Assembly: GCA_025464045.1 (NCBI GenBank)
Contig: JAODBQ010000329.1
Location: forward strand, 1 to 13,386
Reading direction: 5' to 3'
Length of the DNA stretch: 13,386 nt
Origin: Ilumatobacteraceae bacterium
Lineage (GTDB): Bacteria; Actinomycetota; Acidimicrobiia; Acidimicrobiales; Ilumatobacteraceae
Both the position numbers and the translations under genes were made by a program. This document shows positions 1 through 7,420 of this stretch, piece after piece. The notes below the pieces were generated by a model. That model was given only the letters and a program-made list of their open reading frames with translations, was not told the DNA's origin and ran no database searches. Numbering within the stretch: position 1 is the first letter of the stretch; each line of letters opens with the position of its first letter.

Positions 1-53
1 TCGGGCTCGGGTTCCTGCTCGCCGGGCTGTTCGTCGCCACGAAGTGGAAGTAG
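1..53 (+). CDS. 3' end of a membrane protein (partial)
   Basis: The window opens inside a rightward reading frame that ends at TAG 51-53 and encodes GLGFLLAGLFVATKWK. This is a hydrophobic stretch followed by a short basic tail, as in a final transmembrane helix with a cytoplasmic KWK end. All codons end in G or C except the stop, which agrees with real coding sequence in this genome. The family cannot be told from 16 residues. It is convergent with the small membrane protein ending at 141. Confidence 0.6.
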   Translation, partial: GLGFLLAGLFVATKWK

Positions 54-119
54 GGCGACTCTTGTCGAACCCTCACCCTGTGCACATCCAACTCACACCG
101 ATGTAGTTTCTGCACAGAG

Positions 120-140
120 TTATCCACAGACTGTGGAGAA
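120..140. promoter_or_regulatory. Palindrome of two DnaA-box-like 9-mers
   Basis: 120-128 reads TTATCCACA, the consensus DnaA box. 132-140 reads TGTGGAGAA, the reverse complement of a box with one mismatch. Together they form a 10-bp inverted repeat with one mismatch around a single central A. It lies between two convergent stop codons, so it could equally be a short transcription terminator, although no T-run follows. A further one-mismatch box, TTTTCCACA, lies at about 341-349 inside the neighbouring gene. DnaA binding is inference. Confidence 0.35.
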
Positions 141-407
141 TCAGTCGTACCGCGGGGCGACGATGTCCATGTCCTCGAGGCAGTGCCGCGGCGGTGGCGG
201 ATCCTCGTCCGGCGCAAGCATCATCTTGATCTCCAGGCCACAGACCCCGCACCGGTACCTGACGTTGACCTTGCGCATCTCGCCGGCGGGCGCCGGCGGG
301 GGCAGCGGCGTGGTCAGGCTGCGCAGCATCCCGATCCCGGTTTTCCACAGGACCAGCCCGAAGAGTACTCCCGCGCCCACCCAGAGGACGGTGGACAACG
401 CGGGCAC
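141..407 (-). CDS. Small membrane-anchored CxxC protein, unknown function
   Basis: 88 residues from a GTG start. Residues 6-21 form one hydrophobic helix (VLWVGAGVLFGLVLWK). A proline-rich spacer (PLPPPAPAG) follows, then a soluble tail with Cys53-x2-Cys56 and His75-Cys76, spaced like a small zinc-ribbon or metal site. The tail would face the cytoplasm or the exterior depending on helix orientation, which the sequence does not settle. The start is supported by TACACT at 414-419, exactly 6 bases upstream, with no Shine-Dalgarno, as for a leaderless transcript. It is read away from the thiolase end and is convergent with the partial membrane protein on the left. No family is recognised. Metal binding is inference from the four residues. 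Confidence 0.75.
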   Translation of the reverse strand: MPALSTVLWVGAGVLFGLVLWKTGIGMLRSLTTPLPPPAPAGEMRKVNVRYRCGVCGLEIKMMLAPDEDPPPPRHCLEDMDIVAPRYD

Positions 408-413
408 GTGACC

Positions 414-419
414 AGTGTA
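414..419 (-). promoter_or_regulatory. -10 element TACACT, 6 bases before GTG 407
   Basis: On the minus strand TACACT is followed by six bases (GGTCAC) and then the GTG start of the small CxxC protein. This fits the TANNNT -10 consensus of actinobacterial vegetative promoters with transcription starting at the start codon. No clear -35 is seen. Confidence 0.5.
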
Positions 420-426
420 CGGACGC

Positions 427-449
427 CCGCCGCGACGCTGTCGCCGCGG
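427..449. terminator. Hairpin downstream of the thiolase gene
   Basis: Arms at 427-436 (CCGCCGCGAC) and 440-449 (GTCGCCGCGG) pair over 10 bp with one mismatch around a 3-base loop. The hairpin begins 28 bases past the thiolase stop and lies just upstream of the promoter of the next minus-strand gene, which suits a terminator. It lacks a U-tract, as is common in high-GC actinobacteria. Confidence 0.4.
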
Positions 450-476
450 TCGTCGCCCGGTCAGCGGGTCAAGCGG

Positions 477-1646
477 TCAGCCGAGGCGCTCGATGATCGT
501 GGCGTTGGCCATGCCACCGCCTTCGCACATCGTCTGCAGACCGAACCGGCCGCCCGTGCGCTCCAACTCGTACAGCAACGTCGTCATCAACCGCGCACCC
601 GAGCAGCCGAGCGGGTGACCGAGGGCGATCGCGCCACCATTGACGTTCACCCGGTCCATGTCCGGACGCAGCTCGTGCTCCCATGCGAGGACGACCGAGG
701 CGAACGCCTCGTTGATCTCGACGAGGTCGATCTCGTCGAGCGTCATCCCGGCCCGCTTGAGCACGCGTTGGGTGGCCGGGATCGGGGCGGTGAGCATCAT
801 CCGCGGATCGTCACCTGCGAGCGAGAAGTTGACGAACCTGGCGCGCGGGGTCAGGCCGAGCTCCTTCGCCTTCTCCTCGCTCATGATCAGGATCGCAGAT
901 GCGCCATCGGTGATCTGCGACGAGTTGCCGGCGGTGACGCGGCCGCCGTCCTCCGCGGGCTTGAACGCCGGCTTCAACGCGGCGAGCGACTCCATCGTGG
1001 TCTCGCGCAGGCCCTCGTCGACGGTGACCATCTGGCCGTCCGCGCCGAGCACCGGCAGGATCTGGCCCTGGAAACGGCCCTCGTCGGTGGCCCGGCGGGC
1101 GTAGGCCTGCGACCGTACGCCGAAGCGGTCCATCTCCTCACGGCTGATGCCCCACTTGTCGGCGATCAGCTCGGCCGAGATGCCTTGCGGGACGAGGCCG
1201 CCCGCCGGCGCGTAGCGCGCCCCGACCTTCGGACCGAACGGGAAGCCGAACTTGCCGTCGGCCATCGACGAACCCATCGGCACCCGGGTCATCACCTCGA
1301 CGCCGGCCGCGACGACCACGTCGTACGCACCGGCGATGACACCCTGCGCGGCGAAGTGCGCGGCCTGCTGGCTGGAGCCGCACTGGCGGTCGATCGTCGT
1401 GCCCGGCACGTCCTCGGGCCAGCCGGCGGCGAGGACGGCGTTGCGACCGACGTTCGCGGCCTGCTCGCCGACCTGCATCACACAGCCCATCACGACGTCG
1501 TCGACGATCCCGGGGTCGATCCCGGTGCGCTCGACGAGCGCGTTCAACGTCTCGGCCGCGAGGTCGACGGGGTGCCAGTCCTTGAGCTTTCCGTTGCGCC
1601 GGCCGAGTGGCGTGCGGATCGCATCGACGATCACTGCTGTGGTCAT
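477..1646 (-). CDS. Acetyl-CoA acyltransferase / 3-ketoacyl-CoA thiolase
   Basis: 389 residues, the normal length of a degradative thiolase. It would cleave a 3-ketoacyl-CoA with CoA to give acetyl-CoA and a shortened acyl-CoA (or the reverse condensation) in the cytoplasm. The catalytic set is complete: nucleophile Cys89 in DRQCGSSQQA, NEAF at 312-315, His344 in GHPLGCSG (343-350), and the second catalytic Cys374 in CEGGGMAN. Stretches such as MDRVNVNGGAIALGHP and GLRETTM recall the mycobacterial FadA5/FadA6 group, so a role in lipid or sterol side-chain breakdown is possible, but substrate cannot be read from sequence. The ATG start is preceded by a GGAAGG Shine-Dalgarno-like stretch, unlike most neighbours. 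A MarR-type regulator lies 179 bases upstream on the same strand and may control it. Confidence 0.93.
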   Translation of the reverse strand: MTTAVIVDAIRTPLGRRNGKLKDWHPVDLAAETLNALVERTGIDPGIVDDVVMGCVMQVGEQAANVGRNAVLAAGWPEDVPGTTIDRQCGSSQQAAHFAAQGVIAGAYDVVVAAGVEVMTRVPMGSSMADGKFGFPFGPKVGARYAPAGGLVPQGISAELIADKWGISREEMDRFGVRSQAYARRATDEGRFQGQILPVLGADGQMVTVDEGLRETTMESLAALKPAFKPAEDGGRVTAGNSSQITDGASAILIMSEEKAKELGLTPRARFVNFSLAGDDPRMMLTAPIPATQRVLKRAGMTLDEIDLVEINEAFASVVLAWEHELRPDMDRVNVNGGAIALGHPLGCSGARLMTTLLYELERTGGRFGLQTMCEGGGMANATIIERLG

Positions 1647-1825
1647 GGCTTGCCTACCTTCCGGGAGGGACGGGAACGGAGACGAAAGGGGGAGGGAACA
1701 GCATTGTGCACGGCGACGATGACGAGGAAATCCGGGCCCTCGCGCCGATCGGCAGCGTCACGAACCGGCCCGGGTGGGCAGGCTCGACGGGGCATCGGGG
1801 GTGCGACCAGGCTGGCCGGGCACGA

Positions 1826-2266
1826 TCAGTTCCTGCTGGTCTTGGTGAGGACGCGCTGCAGTGCGGCGACGTCGGTGTCGGTAAGTCGCGATGCGAAGCG
1901 GTGCTGCACGAGGCGTCGGTAGGTGATGTTCGCCTCGCGCCACATCGCTCGACCCGCGGCCGTGAGGGCGACGCTGACCGATCGACGATCGCCGCCGACG
2001 GGTGCGACCGAACGCTCGACGAGCCCGGCATCCTCCATCCGGTCGAGCCGTCGGGAGACGCTCGAGACCACATCGCCGAGCGTGTCGCACAGCTCGCCGA
2101 CGCGCAGCCGGCCGCCACCGTCGCGGATCGCCGACATCGCGTCGAACCACGCCAGCGGCAGGCCGTGCGCCTCGCCGAGCTCGCCGTCGATCTCACGCTG
2201 CACATCGACGATGACCCGGCCGAGGCGCCGCCACAGCGCGATGCGCTCCGCATCGAGGCGCGGCAC
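1826..2266 (-). CDS. MarR-family transcriptional regulator
   Basis: 146 residues, typical MarR length. A predicted N-terminal dimerisation helix (about 10-35) is followed by a winged helix-turn-helix at about 53-105: LRVGELCDTLG, then SSVSRRLDRMEDAGLVER as recognition helix, then the wing with the characteristic DRRSVSVALTAAG (93-105) containing the conserved DxR. A C-terminal helix closes the dimer domain. Such proteins usually repress nearby genes and release DNA on binding a small phenolic or lipophilic ligand. The same-strand thiolase downstream is the obvious candidate target, but this is inference. The start is GTG; the in-frame codon three upstream is TAG, so no earlier start is possible without reading through it. 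A short leader frame ends 6 bases before this GTG. Confidence 0.88.
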   Translation of the reverse strand: MPRLDAERIALWRRLGRVIVDVQREIDGELGEAHGLPLAWFDAMSAIRDGGGRLRVGELCDTLGDVVSSVSRRLDRMEDAGLVERSVAPVGGDRRSVSVALTAAGRAMWREANITYRRLVQHRFASRLTDTDVAALQRVLTKTSRN

Positions 2267-2272
2267 GATCGC

Positions 2273-2314
2273 CTACGCGTTCGCCGGCTGCGCACAGGGG
2301 GCGAACGGCGACAC
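2273..2314 (-). CDS. Possible 13-codon leader peptide before marR
   Basis: A GTG at 2312-2314 opens a 13-codon frame (MSPFAPCAQPANA) closed by TAG 2273-2275. The MarR gene's GTG follows after only 6 bases and in the same frame. TAGCAT at 2321-2326 sits exactly 6 bases before this GTG, matching the leaderless pattern of the window. The regulator would then be translated by reinitiation after the leader. This is speculative: the start was recognised because of the promoter motif, and 13 codons give no coding statistics. Confidence 0.3.
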   Translation of the reverse strand: MSPFAPCAQPANA

Positions 2315-2320
2315 GTCCCG

Positions 2321-2326
2321 ATGCTA
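2321..2326 (-). promoter_or_regulatory. -10 element TAGCAT for the marR transcript
   Basis: TAGCAT on the minus strand would place a transcription start near 2314, giving the MarR message a leader of about 48 bases or, alternatively, a leaderless short peptide frame. No convincing -35 is visible. Confidence 0.35.
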
Positions 2327-2368
2327 GATCCGCCAGCCCCCGATCGCCCCGTGCGCCCGCTCGGCGCT

Positions 2369-2405
2369 GCGGGCGAGGTGCGTGGATGCCGCGCACCTCG
2401 CCCGC
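2369..2405. terminator. Strong hairpin terminator after lon
   Basis: Perfect 14-bp arms, GCGGGCGAGGTGCG at 2369-2382 and CGCACCTCGCCCGC at 2392-2405, flank a 9-base loop. The hairpin begins 10 bases past the stop codon of the Lon gene on the minus strand and lies upstream of the marR promoter. Its position and stability make it the likely end of the lon transcript. There is no U-tract. Confidence 0.75.
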
Positions 2406-2415
2406 CTCGCCGCTG

Positions 2416-4809
2416 TCAGAAGGCGTTGGCGAGGACGTCGGCGTAGGTGTCGGCGAGGTGGAACGTCATCTGCGCGCGGACCTTCTCCGGGACGTCTTCG
2501 AGGTCGGGCCCGTTGCGCTTGGGCAGGATGACCTCGGTGAGCCCGGCGCGGTGGGCGGCGAGCACCTTCTGCTTGACCCCGCCGATCGGCAGGACCTTGC
2601 CCTGGAGGGTGATCTCGCCGGTCATCCCGACGGTCGACTTCACCGGGCGACCGGTGAGCAGCGACACGAGCGCCGTGGTCATCGTGACGCCGGCAGACGG
2701 ACCGTCCTTGGGGACGGCGCCGGCCGGCACGTGGACGTGGACCCGCTTGTTCAGCGTGGCCGCGTCGATGCCGAGCTCGGCCGCGTGCGAGCGGACGTAG
2801 CTGAGCGCGATCTGCGCGCTCTCCTTCATCACGTCGCCGAGCTGCCCGGTGAGGGTGAGGCTCGGCTCGCCGATGCCACCGTCCGAGGTGGGCAGCGGGA
2901 ACGCCGTGGTCTCGATGAACAGCACGTCGCCGCCGGCGCCGGTGACGGCGAGGCCCGTGGCCACGCCGGGGACGCTGGTGCGCTCGGGCACCTCGTCGTC
3001 GACCTTCTGACGACCGAGCCAGGTGCGCACGTCCGTCGGCTCGACGGTGACCGCCGCAGCGGTCGAGTCGGTCGCCAGCCGTGCGGCGAGCTTGCGGCTC
3101 AGCTTGCCGAGCTCACGCTCGAGGCTGCGCACGCCCGCTTCCCGGGTGTAGCCGCTGATGATCGCCCGCAGCGACGGCTCCGTCACGGTGACCTCGTCGG
3201 GGCGCAGGCCGGCCAGGCCGAGCTGGCGCGGCAGCAGGTAGCGCTGCGCGATGAACACCTTCTCCTCGTCGGTGTAGCCGTCGAGGCGGATGAACTCCAT
3301 CCGGTCGAGCAGCGGCGCGGGGATGGTGTCGGCGACGTTGGCCGTGGCGATGAAGACGACCTGGCTGAGGTCGAGCTCGATCTCGAGGTAGTGGTCGCGG
3401 AAGGTGTGGTTCTGTGCCGGGTCGAGGACCTCGAGCAGTGCCGCAGTCGGGTCGCCGCTCCAGCCACCGGGGCTGAGCTTGTCCACCTCGTCGAGCAGCA
3501 CGACCGGGTTGATGCTCCCGGCCTCCAGGATCGCCCGCACGATGCGGCCGGGCTGGCTGCCGACGTACGTGCGCCGATGGCCACGGATCTCGGCCTCGTC
3601 ACGGACGCCGCCGAGCGACACCCGCACGAAGTTGCGGCCCATCGCCCGCGCCACCGACTCGGCGACACTGGTCTTGCCGACGCCTGGCGGGCCGACGAGG
3701 GTCATCACCGAACCGTTCGAACGGTCGGCACTGACCTCCTCCCCCTCACCGCGACGGTCGTTGCGCAGCTTGCGGACCGCGAGGAACTCGACGATGCGGT
3801 CCTTCACGTCCTGCAGGCCGTAGTGGTCCGCGTCGAGCACCTCGCGCGCCGCATCGAGGTCGAGACGATCCTCGGTGCGCACGTTCCACGGCAGCTCGAA
3901 CACGCGGTCGAGCCAGGTGCGGATCCAGGCGTGCTCGGGTGACTGCTGGCTGGTGCGCTCCAACCGGTCGATCTCCTTGTCGACCGTGTTGAACGCCTTC
4001 TCGGGCAGGCTGGCCTCGGCGAGCTTCGTGCGGTACTGCTCGATCACGTCGTCGTCGCCCTCACCGAGCTCCTTGCGGATGGCGGAGAGCTGCTGACGCA
4101 GGAGGTACTCGCGCTGCTGCTTGTCCACGCCCTCGGTGACGTCGGCACGGATCTGGGCCGTGACCTGCAACTCGGCGAGGTGACCCTTCGCCCACTCCGT
4201 CGCCAGCGCGACGCGCTGCTCCAGCGAGACGGCGCGCAGGATCGCGACCTGGTGGTCCTGCTCGGCGTCGCTCCACGCGGTGACCGCGTCGATCAGCGCG
4301 CCGGCCTCACCGATGGTGCGCAGGATCTCCGGCAGGCGGCGGCTGCCGCGCAGCTTGGCGACCTCCTCGAGGACGACGCGCAGCTCGCGGGCGGCACCCT
4401 CGACGCGCGGCGACGGCCGCTCGTCGGGCACCAACGTGACCTCGGCGTGCTCGGCCGAGCGCTCGCCGACGAACGTGCGCACCACGCGGGCGCGGGTCTC
4501 CGCCTGGATGATGGCCGCGTACTGTCCGTTCGGCAGCGAGCCGGCGTTCGGCACGGCGCCGACCACGCCGAGATCGCCACCGGCGTCGGAGCGCAGCAGG
4601 ACCCTGCTGTCGCCGGCTTGGGCAGCGCGCACGGCCGCCTGGGCGACGTCGGAGTCGAGGGTGAGGGTGAGGACGGTGCCGGGCAGCACCACCGCGGGGA
4701 CCGGCAGGACGGGCAGCAGGATCGTGGGACGGTCGCTGACACCGACGCCGGATTGGCTGGAGCCGTTGGTGGCCGCTCCAGTGGGCGAGTTGGATGACGT
4801 ATCGGTCAT
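2416..4809 (-). CDS. lon: ATP-dependent protease Lon
   Basis: 797 residues, full length for a bacterial LonA. It is a cytoplasmic hexameric machine that unfolds and degrades damaged and short-lived regulatory proteins. The substrate-recognition N-domain begins at about residue 29 (TILLPVLPVPAVVLPG) after a Ser/Thr/Gly-rich head, with a coiled-coil helical region at about 200-300. The AAA+ module has Walker A GPPGVGKT at 373-380 and Walker B VVLLDEVDKL at 436-445. The protease domain has the Ser-Lys dyad Ser705 (KDGPSAG, 701-707) and Lys748 (PIGGVKQK, 741-748), spaced 43 apart as in E. coli Lon. A short hydrophilic stretch (about 352-366) precedes the Walker A strand. It is the last gene of a four-gene same-strand run, but it has its own TACCCT 6 bases before ATG and a hairpin on each side, so separate transcription is likely. 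Confidence 0.97.
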   Translation of the reverse strand: MTDTSSNSPTGAATNGSSQSGVGVSDRPTILLPVLPVPAVVLPGTVLTLTLDSDVAQAAVRAAQAGDSRVLLRSDAGGDLGVVGAVPNAGSLPNGQYAAIIQAETRARVVRTFVGERSAEHAEVTLVPDERPSPRVEGAARELRVVLEEVAKLRGSRRLPEILRTIGEAGALIDAVTAWSDAEQDHQVAILRAVSLEQRVALATEWAKGHLAELQVTAQIRADVTEGVDKQQREYLLRQQLSAIRKELGEGDDDVIEQYRTKLAEASLPEKAFNTVDKEIDRLERTSQQSPEHAWIRTWLDRVFELPWNVRTEDRLDLDAAREVLDADHYGLQDVKDRIVEFLAVRKLRNDRRGEGEEVSADRSNGSVMTLVGPPGVGKTSVAESVARAMGRNFVRVSLGGVRDEAEIRGHRRTYVGSQPGRIVRAILEAGSINPVVLLDEVDKLSPGGWSGDPTAALLEVLDPAQNHTFRDHYLEIELDLSQVVFIATANVADTIPAPLLDRMEFIRLDGYTDEEKVFIAQRYLLPRQLGLAGLRPDEVTVTEPSLRAIISGYTREAGVRSLERELGKLSRKLAARLATDSTAAAVTVEPTDVRTWLGRQKVDDEVPERTSVPGVATGLAVTGAGGDVLFIETTAFPLPTSDGGIGEPSLTLTGQLGDVMKESAQIALSYVRSHAAELGIDAATLNKRVHVHVPAGAVPKDGPSAGVTMTTALVSLLTGRPVKSTVGMTGEITLQGKVLPIGGVKQKVLAAHRAGLTEVILPKRNGPDLEDVPEKVRAQMTFHLADTYADVLANAF

Positions 4810-4815
4810 GAGATG

Positions 4816-4821
4816 AGGGTA
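4816..4821 (-). promoter_or_regulatory. -10 element TACCCT, 6 bases before lon ATG
   Basis: TACCCT, six bases (CATCTC), then the ATG of lon on the minus strand. No Shine-Dalgarno precedes the ATG, which supports a leaderless lon message. There is no clear HspR (HAIR) or other heat-shock operator in the 46-base gap. Confidence 0.55.
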
Positions 4822-4828
4822 ACGACAA

Positions 4829-4857
4829 GAAACCTGCGTCGCTACTGCTCAGGTTTC
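4829..4857. terminator. Hairpin at the end of the FAD oxidoreductase gene
   Basis: Arms GAAACCTG (4829-4836) and CAGGTTTC (4850-4857) form a perfect 8-bp inverted repeat with a 13-base loop. Read on the minus strand, the right side of the hairpin is followed by TTGTCGTT. One arm overlaps the stop codon of the FAD gene, and the other lies 7 bases from the lon -10 element. It is plausible as a weak terminator separating the two genes, or as a dyad operator at the lon promoter. Confidence 0.4.
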
Positions 4858-6139
4858 ATGTCACGACCGAGTGCGCGATTGCTTCGTCCCAGCTCGCCCG
4901 GGCCGCGAGCAGCTTCCGGTAGGGCATCACGAGTCGTGGCATGCTCACCCCGAGCGCGCCGCGCAGGCGGCCGCGGTGGCCGTAGAGCGCCACGAACGGG
5001 CCGGACGGGTCGCCGGCGACCACCTCGACCACCTCGTCGGGCGCGCCGGCGGCCCTGCCGACGAACTGGATCCGGCTCTCGAACTGGTCGCTCCAGAAGA
5101 ACGGGACCGGTGCGTACGGCGTCGGCGGCTCCCCCGCGGTCGTGGCGAGCAGGTTCGCAGCGGCCGCGGCACCCTGCTCGGCCGCATTCGTCCAGTGCTC
5201 GACGCGCATCTCCTCCCCGGCGGGGGCAGCGGCTGCAGCCGCGCCGTCGGGACCTGGAGCACCGGCTGGGTCGGGCTGGAGGTCGCCGAACAGCGGGTTC
5301 ATCCAGCGCGCGCAGTCGCCCGCGGCGTAGACACCGGGCGCGCCCGTCCACAGCGTCTCGTCGCAGACCACACCGTCGCGCACGGTGAGGCCGCTCCCGG
5401 CGAGCCACTCCGTCACCGGCGCCACGCCGACGCCGACGAGGACGACGTCGGCGCGAACCAGCGTGCCGTCGACGAGGGAGACGCCCCGCACGCCAGACGC
5501 GCCGGTCTCGATCGCCGCCACCTGCACGCCGCAGCGCACGTCGACCCCGTGGCGCTCGTGCACCGCGGCGACCGCGGTGCCCATCGCCGCGCCCAGCCCG
5601 CGGATCATCGGGGCCGGCGCACCCTCGAGCACCACCACCTGGCAACCTCGCGTGCGCGCCGTCGCCGCGACCTCCAACCCGATGAACCCCGCGCCGATCA
5701 CCACGACCCGACGACCTTCGACCAGCTCGGCGCGCAGGGCGAGCGCGTGGTCCAACGTGCGCAGCACGTGCACGCCCGCCGCATCCGGCTGACCGGGCAG
5801 GCGCCGGGGTGCGGCACCGGTGGCGATCACCAGCCCGTCGTACGGGACCGTCGAACCGTCGTCGAGCGACACCCGGCGGGCCAACGTGTCGAGTCCGACC
5901 GCCGAGACCCCGAAGCGGGTGTCGATCCGCAGCGTGTCGAGCTCGGTCGGCTTGCGCAGGTGGATCCGATCGGGCTCCGACTCGCCGGCGAGGAGCTTCT
6001 TGCTCAGTGGCGGCCGGTCGTAGGGCAGGTGCGGCTCCGCACCGATCAGCGTGACCGTGCCGGCGAAGCCCGACGTGCGCAGCTGCTCGCACGCCCGCAG
6101 GCCGGCCAGTGATGCGCCGACGACGACGACGTGGTCCAT
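4856..6139 (-). CDS. FAD-dependent ferredoxin-reductase-like oxidoreductase
   Basis: 427 residues of the pyridine-nucleotide-disulphide oxidoreductase fold, in the rhodocoxin/putidaredoxin-reductase group. These enzymes pass electrons from NAD(P)H through FAD to a ferredoxin. The FAD-binding motif is VVVVGASLAG (4-13), followed by PYDRPPLSKKLL (39-50), typical of this group. The ATG motif VIATGAAPR is at 104-112, the NAD(P)H motif VVVIGAGFIGLEVA at 146-159, and the second FAD motif GVYAAGDCA at 269-277. There is no CxxxxC redox disulphide, as expected for ferredoxin reductases. An Ala/Pro/Gly-rich insert at about 287-308 is unusual. No ferredoxin, P450 or dioxygenase gene lies in the window, so the partner is unknown. 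It follows the aminotransferase by 27 bases. No Shine-Dalgarno is visible. Confidence 0.88.
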   Translation of the reverse strand: MDHVVVVGASLAGLRACEQLRTSGFAGTVTLIGAEPHLPYDRPPLSKKLLAGESEPDRIHLRKPTELDTLRIDTRFGVSAVGLDTLARRVSLDDGSTVPYDGLVIATGAAPRRLPGQPDAAGVHVLRTLDHALALRAELVEGRRVVVIGAGFIGLEVAATARTRGCQVVVLEGAPAPMIRGLGAAMGTAVAAVHERHGVDVRCGVQVAAIETGASGVRGVSLVDGTLVRADVVLVGVGVAPVTEWLAGSGLTVRDGVVCDETLWTGAPGVYAAGDCARWMNPLFGDLQPDPAGAPGPDGAAAAAAPAGEEMRVEHWTNAAEQGAAAAANLLATTAGEPPTPYAPVPFFWSDQFESRIQFVGRAAGAPDEVVEVVAGDPSGPFVALYGHRGRLRGALGVSMPRLVMPYRKLLAARASWDEAIAHSVVT

Positions 6140-6145
6140 CGCGTC

Positions 6146-6151
6146 AGCTTG
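6146..6151 (-). promoter_or_regulatory. Weak -10-like CAAGCT before the FAD oxidoreductase ATG
   Basis: CAAGCT lies 6 bases before the ATG and differs from TANNNT at the first base. The six bases between (GACGCG) are identical to those in front of the aminotransferase start. It may be a weak internal promoter in the run; confidence is low because of the mismatch. Confidence 0.2.
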
Positions 6152-6166
6152 CCAGTCGTCCGGTCG

Positions 6167-7414
6167 TCAACGGGCGCTGTGGCCGCCCGCGTCGGCGTGC
6201 ACCGCACGCAGCGCAGCGCCGAGACGGGCGACCAGCTGCTCCACCTCGTCGTCGCTGATCACGAACGGCGGCGCGACGAGGATCGCATCCGGCACCGGCC
6301 CGGACCCTGCCGGGTAGACCCACAGGTCGCGGGCGAGCGCCGCGGCCACGACGGCGTCTCGGTTGCAGCGCAGCTCGATGCCGTAGAACATCCCGCGACC
6401 GCGGACGTCGCTGACCAACGGGTGCTCGGCGAGGGTCTCGCGCAGCCGGCGTCCGAGCGCGGCCCCGACGACCGCGGCACGATCGACCAGGCCCTCGCGC
6501 TCGACGATGTCGAGCACGGTGACGGCAGCGGCGCACGATGCGTCGTTGCCGGTGAACGTGAAGAACATGAACCCGGCCCCGGTGAGCAGCTGGGCGATGT
6601 CCTCGCGGGTGGCCACCGCGCCGAGCGGCACGTAGCCGCCACCGAGGCCCTTGCCGCCGACGATCACGTCCGGCTCGAACGGGAAGTGCTGGTGGCCGAA
6701 GCGCAGACCGGTGCGGCCGTAGCCGGTCATCACCTCGTCGGCGATCAGCAGGATGTCGTGGCGCCGGCACACCTCGGTGACGGTGCGCCAGTAGTCGTCG
6801 CTCGCGGTGAGGCAGGCCCCCGCCGCGCCCGTGATCGGCTCGGCGATGAAGCCGGCGATCGTCTCCGGGCCCTCCCGCTCGATCGCGTCGAGCACCCCCT
6901 GCGGGTCGTCCCACGGCACCTTCGGGAAGTCGAGCAGGAGCGGCTCGAAGCCGGCCTGCCGCGTGGTGTGGCTGGCGACGGCCATCGTCGCCAGCGTCAT
7001 CCCGTGGTAGCTCGGGTGACGGCCGACGACCTTCCACCGGGACGGGCGGCCCTTGGCGAGCTGGTAGGCGCGGGCCAGGCGCAGCGCCGAGTCGGTGCTC
7101 TCGCTGCCGCCACTGGTGAAGAACACCTGGGTGAAGCCGGCCGGCAGCCACCGTTCGACGAGCAGGTCGCGCAGCGCGAGCCGATGCGGCGTCGGCCACA
7201 GCGGCATCACGTAGCCGCCGGACGCCATCGCTTCCCGCGCGGCATCCGCCACCTCGGCGCGACCCCAGCCGATGTTGCCGACCACGGCGCCGGCGGCACC
7301 GTCGAGGATCCGGCGGCCGTCGGCCGTGTGCAGGAAGACGCCGGCACCGCCGACGATCGTCGGGCCCGCATCCGCGGTGGGGACGAACGCGTAGCGGCCG
7401 TCGTGCTCGGTCAT
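6167..7414 (-). CDS. Class-III PLP-dependent aminotransferase
   Basis: 415 residues, the usual size of fold-type I omega-aminotransferases, which move an amino group between an amine or omega-amino acid and a keto acid such as pyruvate. Visible landmarks: the phosphate-binding turn SGGSES (101-106), the YHGMT motif at 136-140 whose Tyr stacks on PLP, AEPI at 191-194, Asp226 in LLIADEVMTGYGRTG, and the Schiff-base Lys255 in VGGKGLGGGYVPLGA. FTFTGNDASCAAA (285-297) is the usual phosphate-contacting loop. Substrate (beta-alanine, putrescine, or another amine) cannot be assigned. It sits 29 bases after the PhzF-like gene. TAGCCT placed 6 bases before the ATG suggests it can also be transcribed on its own. 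Confidence 0.92.
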   Translation of the reverse strand: MTEHDGRYAFVPTADAGPTIVGGAGVFLHTADGRRILDGAAGAVVGNIGWGRAEVADAAREAMASGGYVMPLWPTPHRLALRDLLVERWLPAGFTQVFFTSGGSESTDSALRLARAYQLAKGRPSRWKVVGRHPSYHGMTLATMAVASHTTRQAGFEPLLLDFPKVPWDDPQGVLDAIEREGPETIAGFIAEPITGAAGACLTASDDYWRTVTEVCRRHDILLIADEVMTGYGRTGLRFGHQHFPFEPDVIVGGKGLGGGYVPLGAVATREDIAQLLTGAGFMFFTFTGNDASCAAAVTVLDIVEREGLVDRAAVVGAALGRRLRETLAEHPLVSDVRGRGMFYGIELRCNRDAVVAAALARDLWVYPAGSGPVPDAILVAPPFVISDDEVEQLVARLGAALRAVHADAGGHSAR

Positions 7415-7420
7415 CGCGTC

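Noticed and set aside
183..1922. Long plus-strand open frame opposite the thiolase
   Set aside because: It is antisense to a thiolase with complete catalytic motifs; its composition is Arg/Ala/His-rich with no domain.
2386..3942. Long plus-strand open frame opposite lon
   Set aside because: It mirrors the Lon gene in a high-GC genome; the product is a low-complexity Asp/Arg/Val shadow.
4842..6092. Second minus-strand frame inside the FAD oxidoreductase
   Set aside because: It is Arg-rich and overlaps the real frame, which has both dinucleotide-binding motifs.
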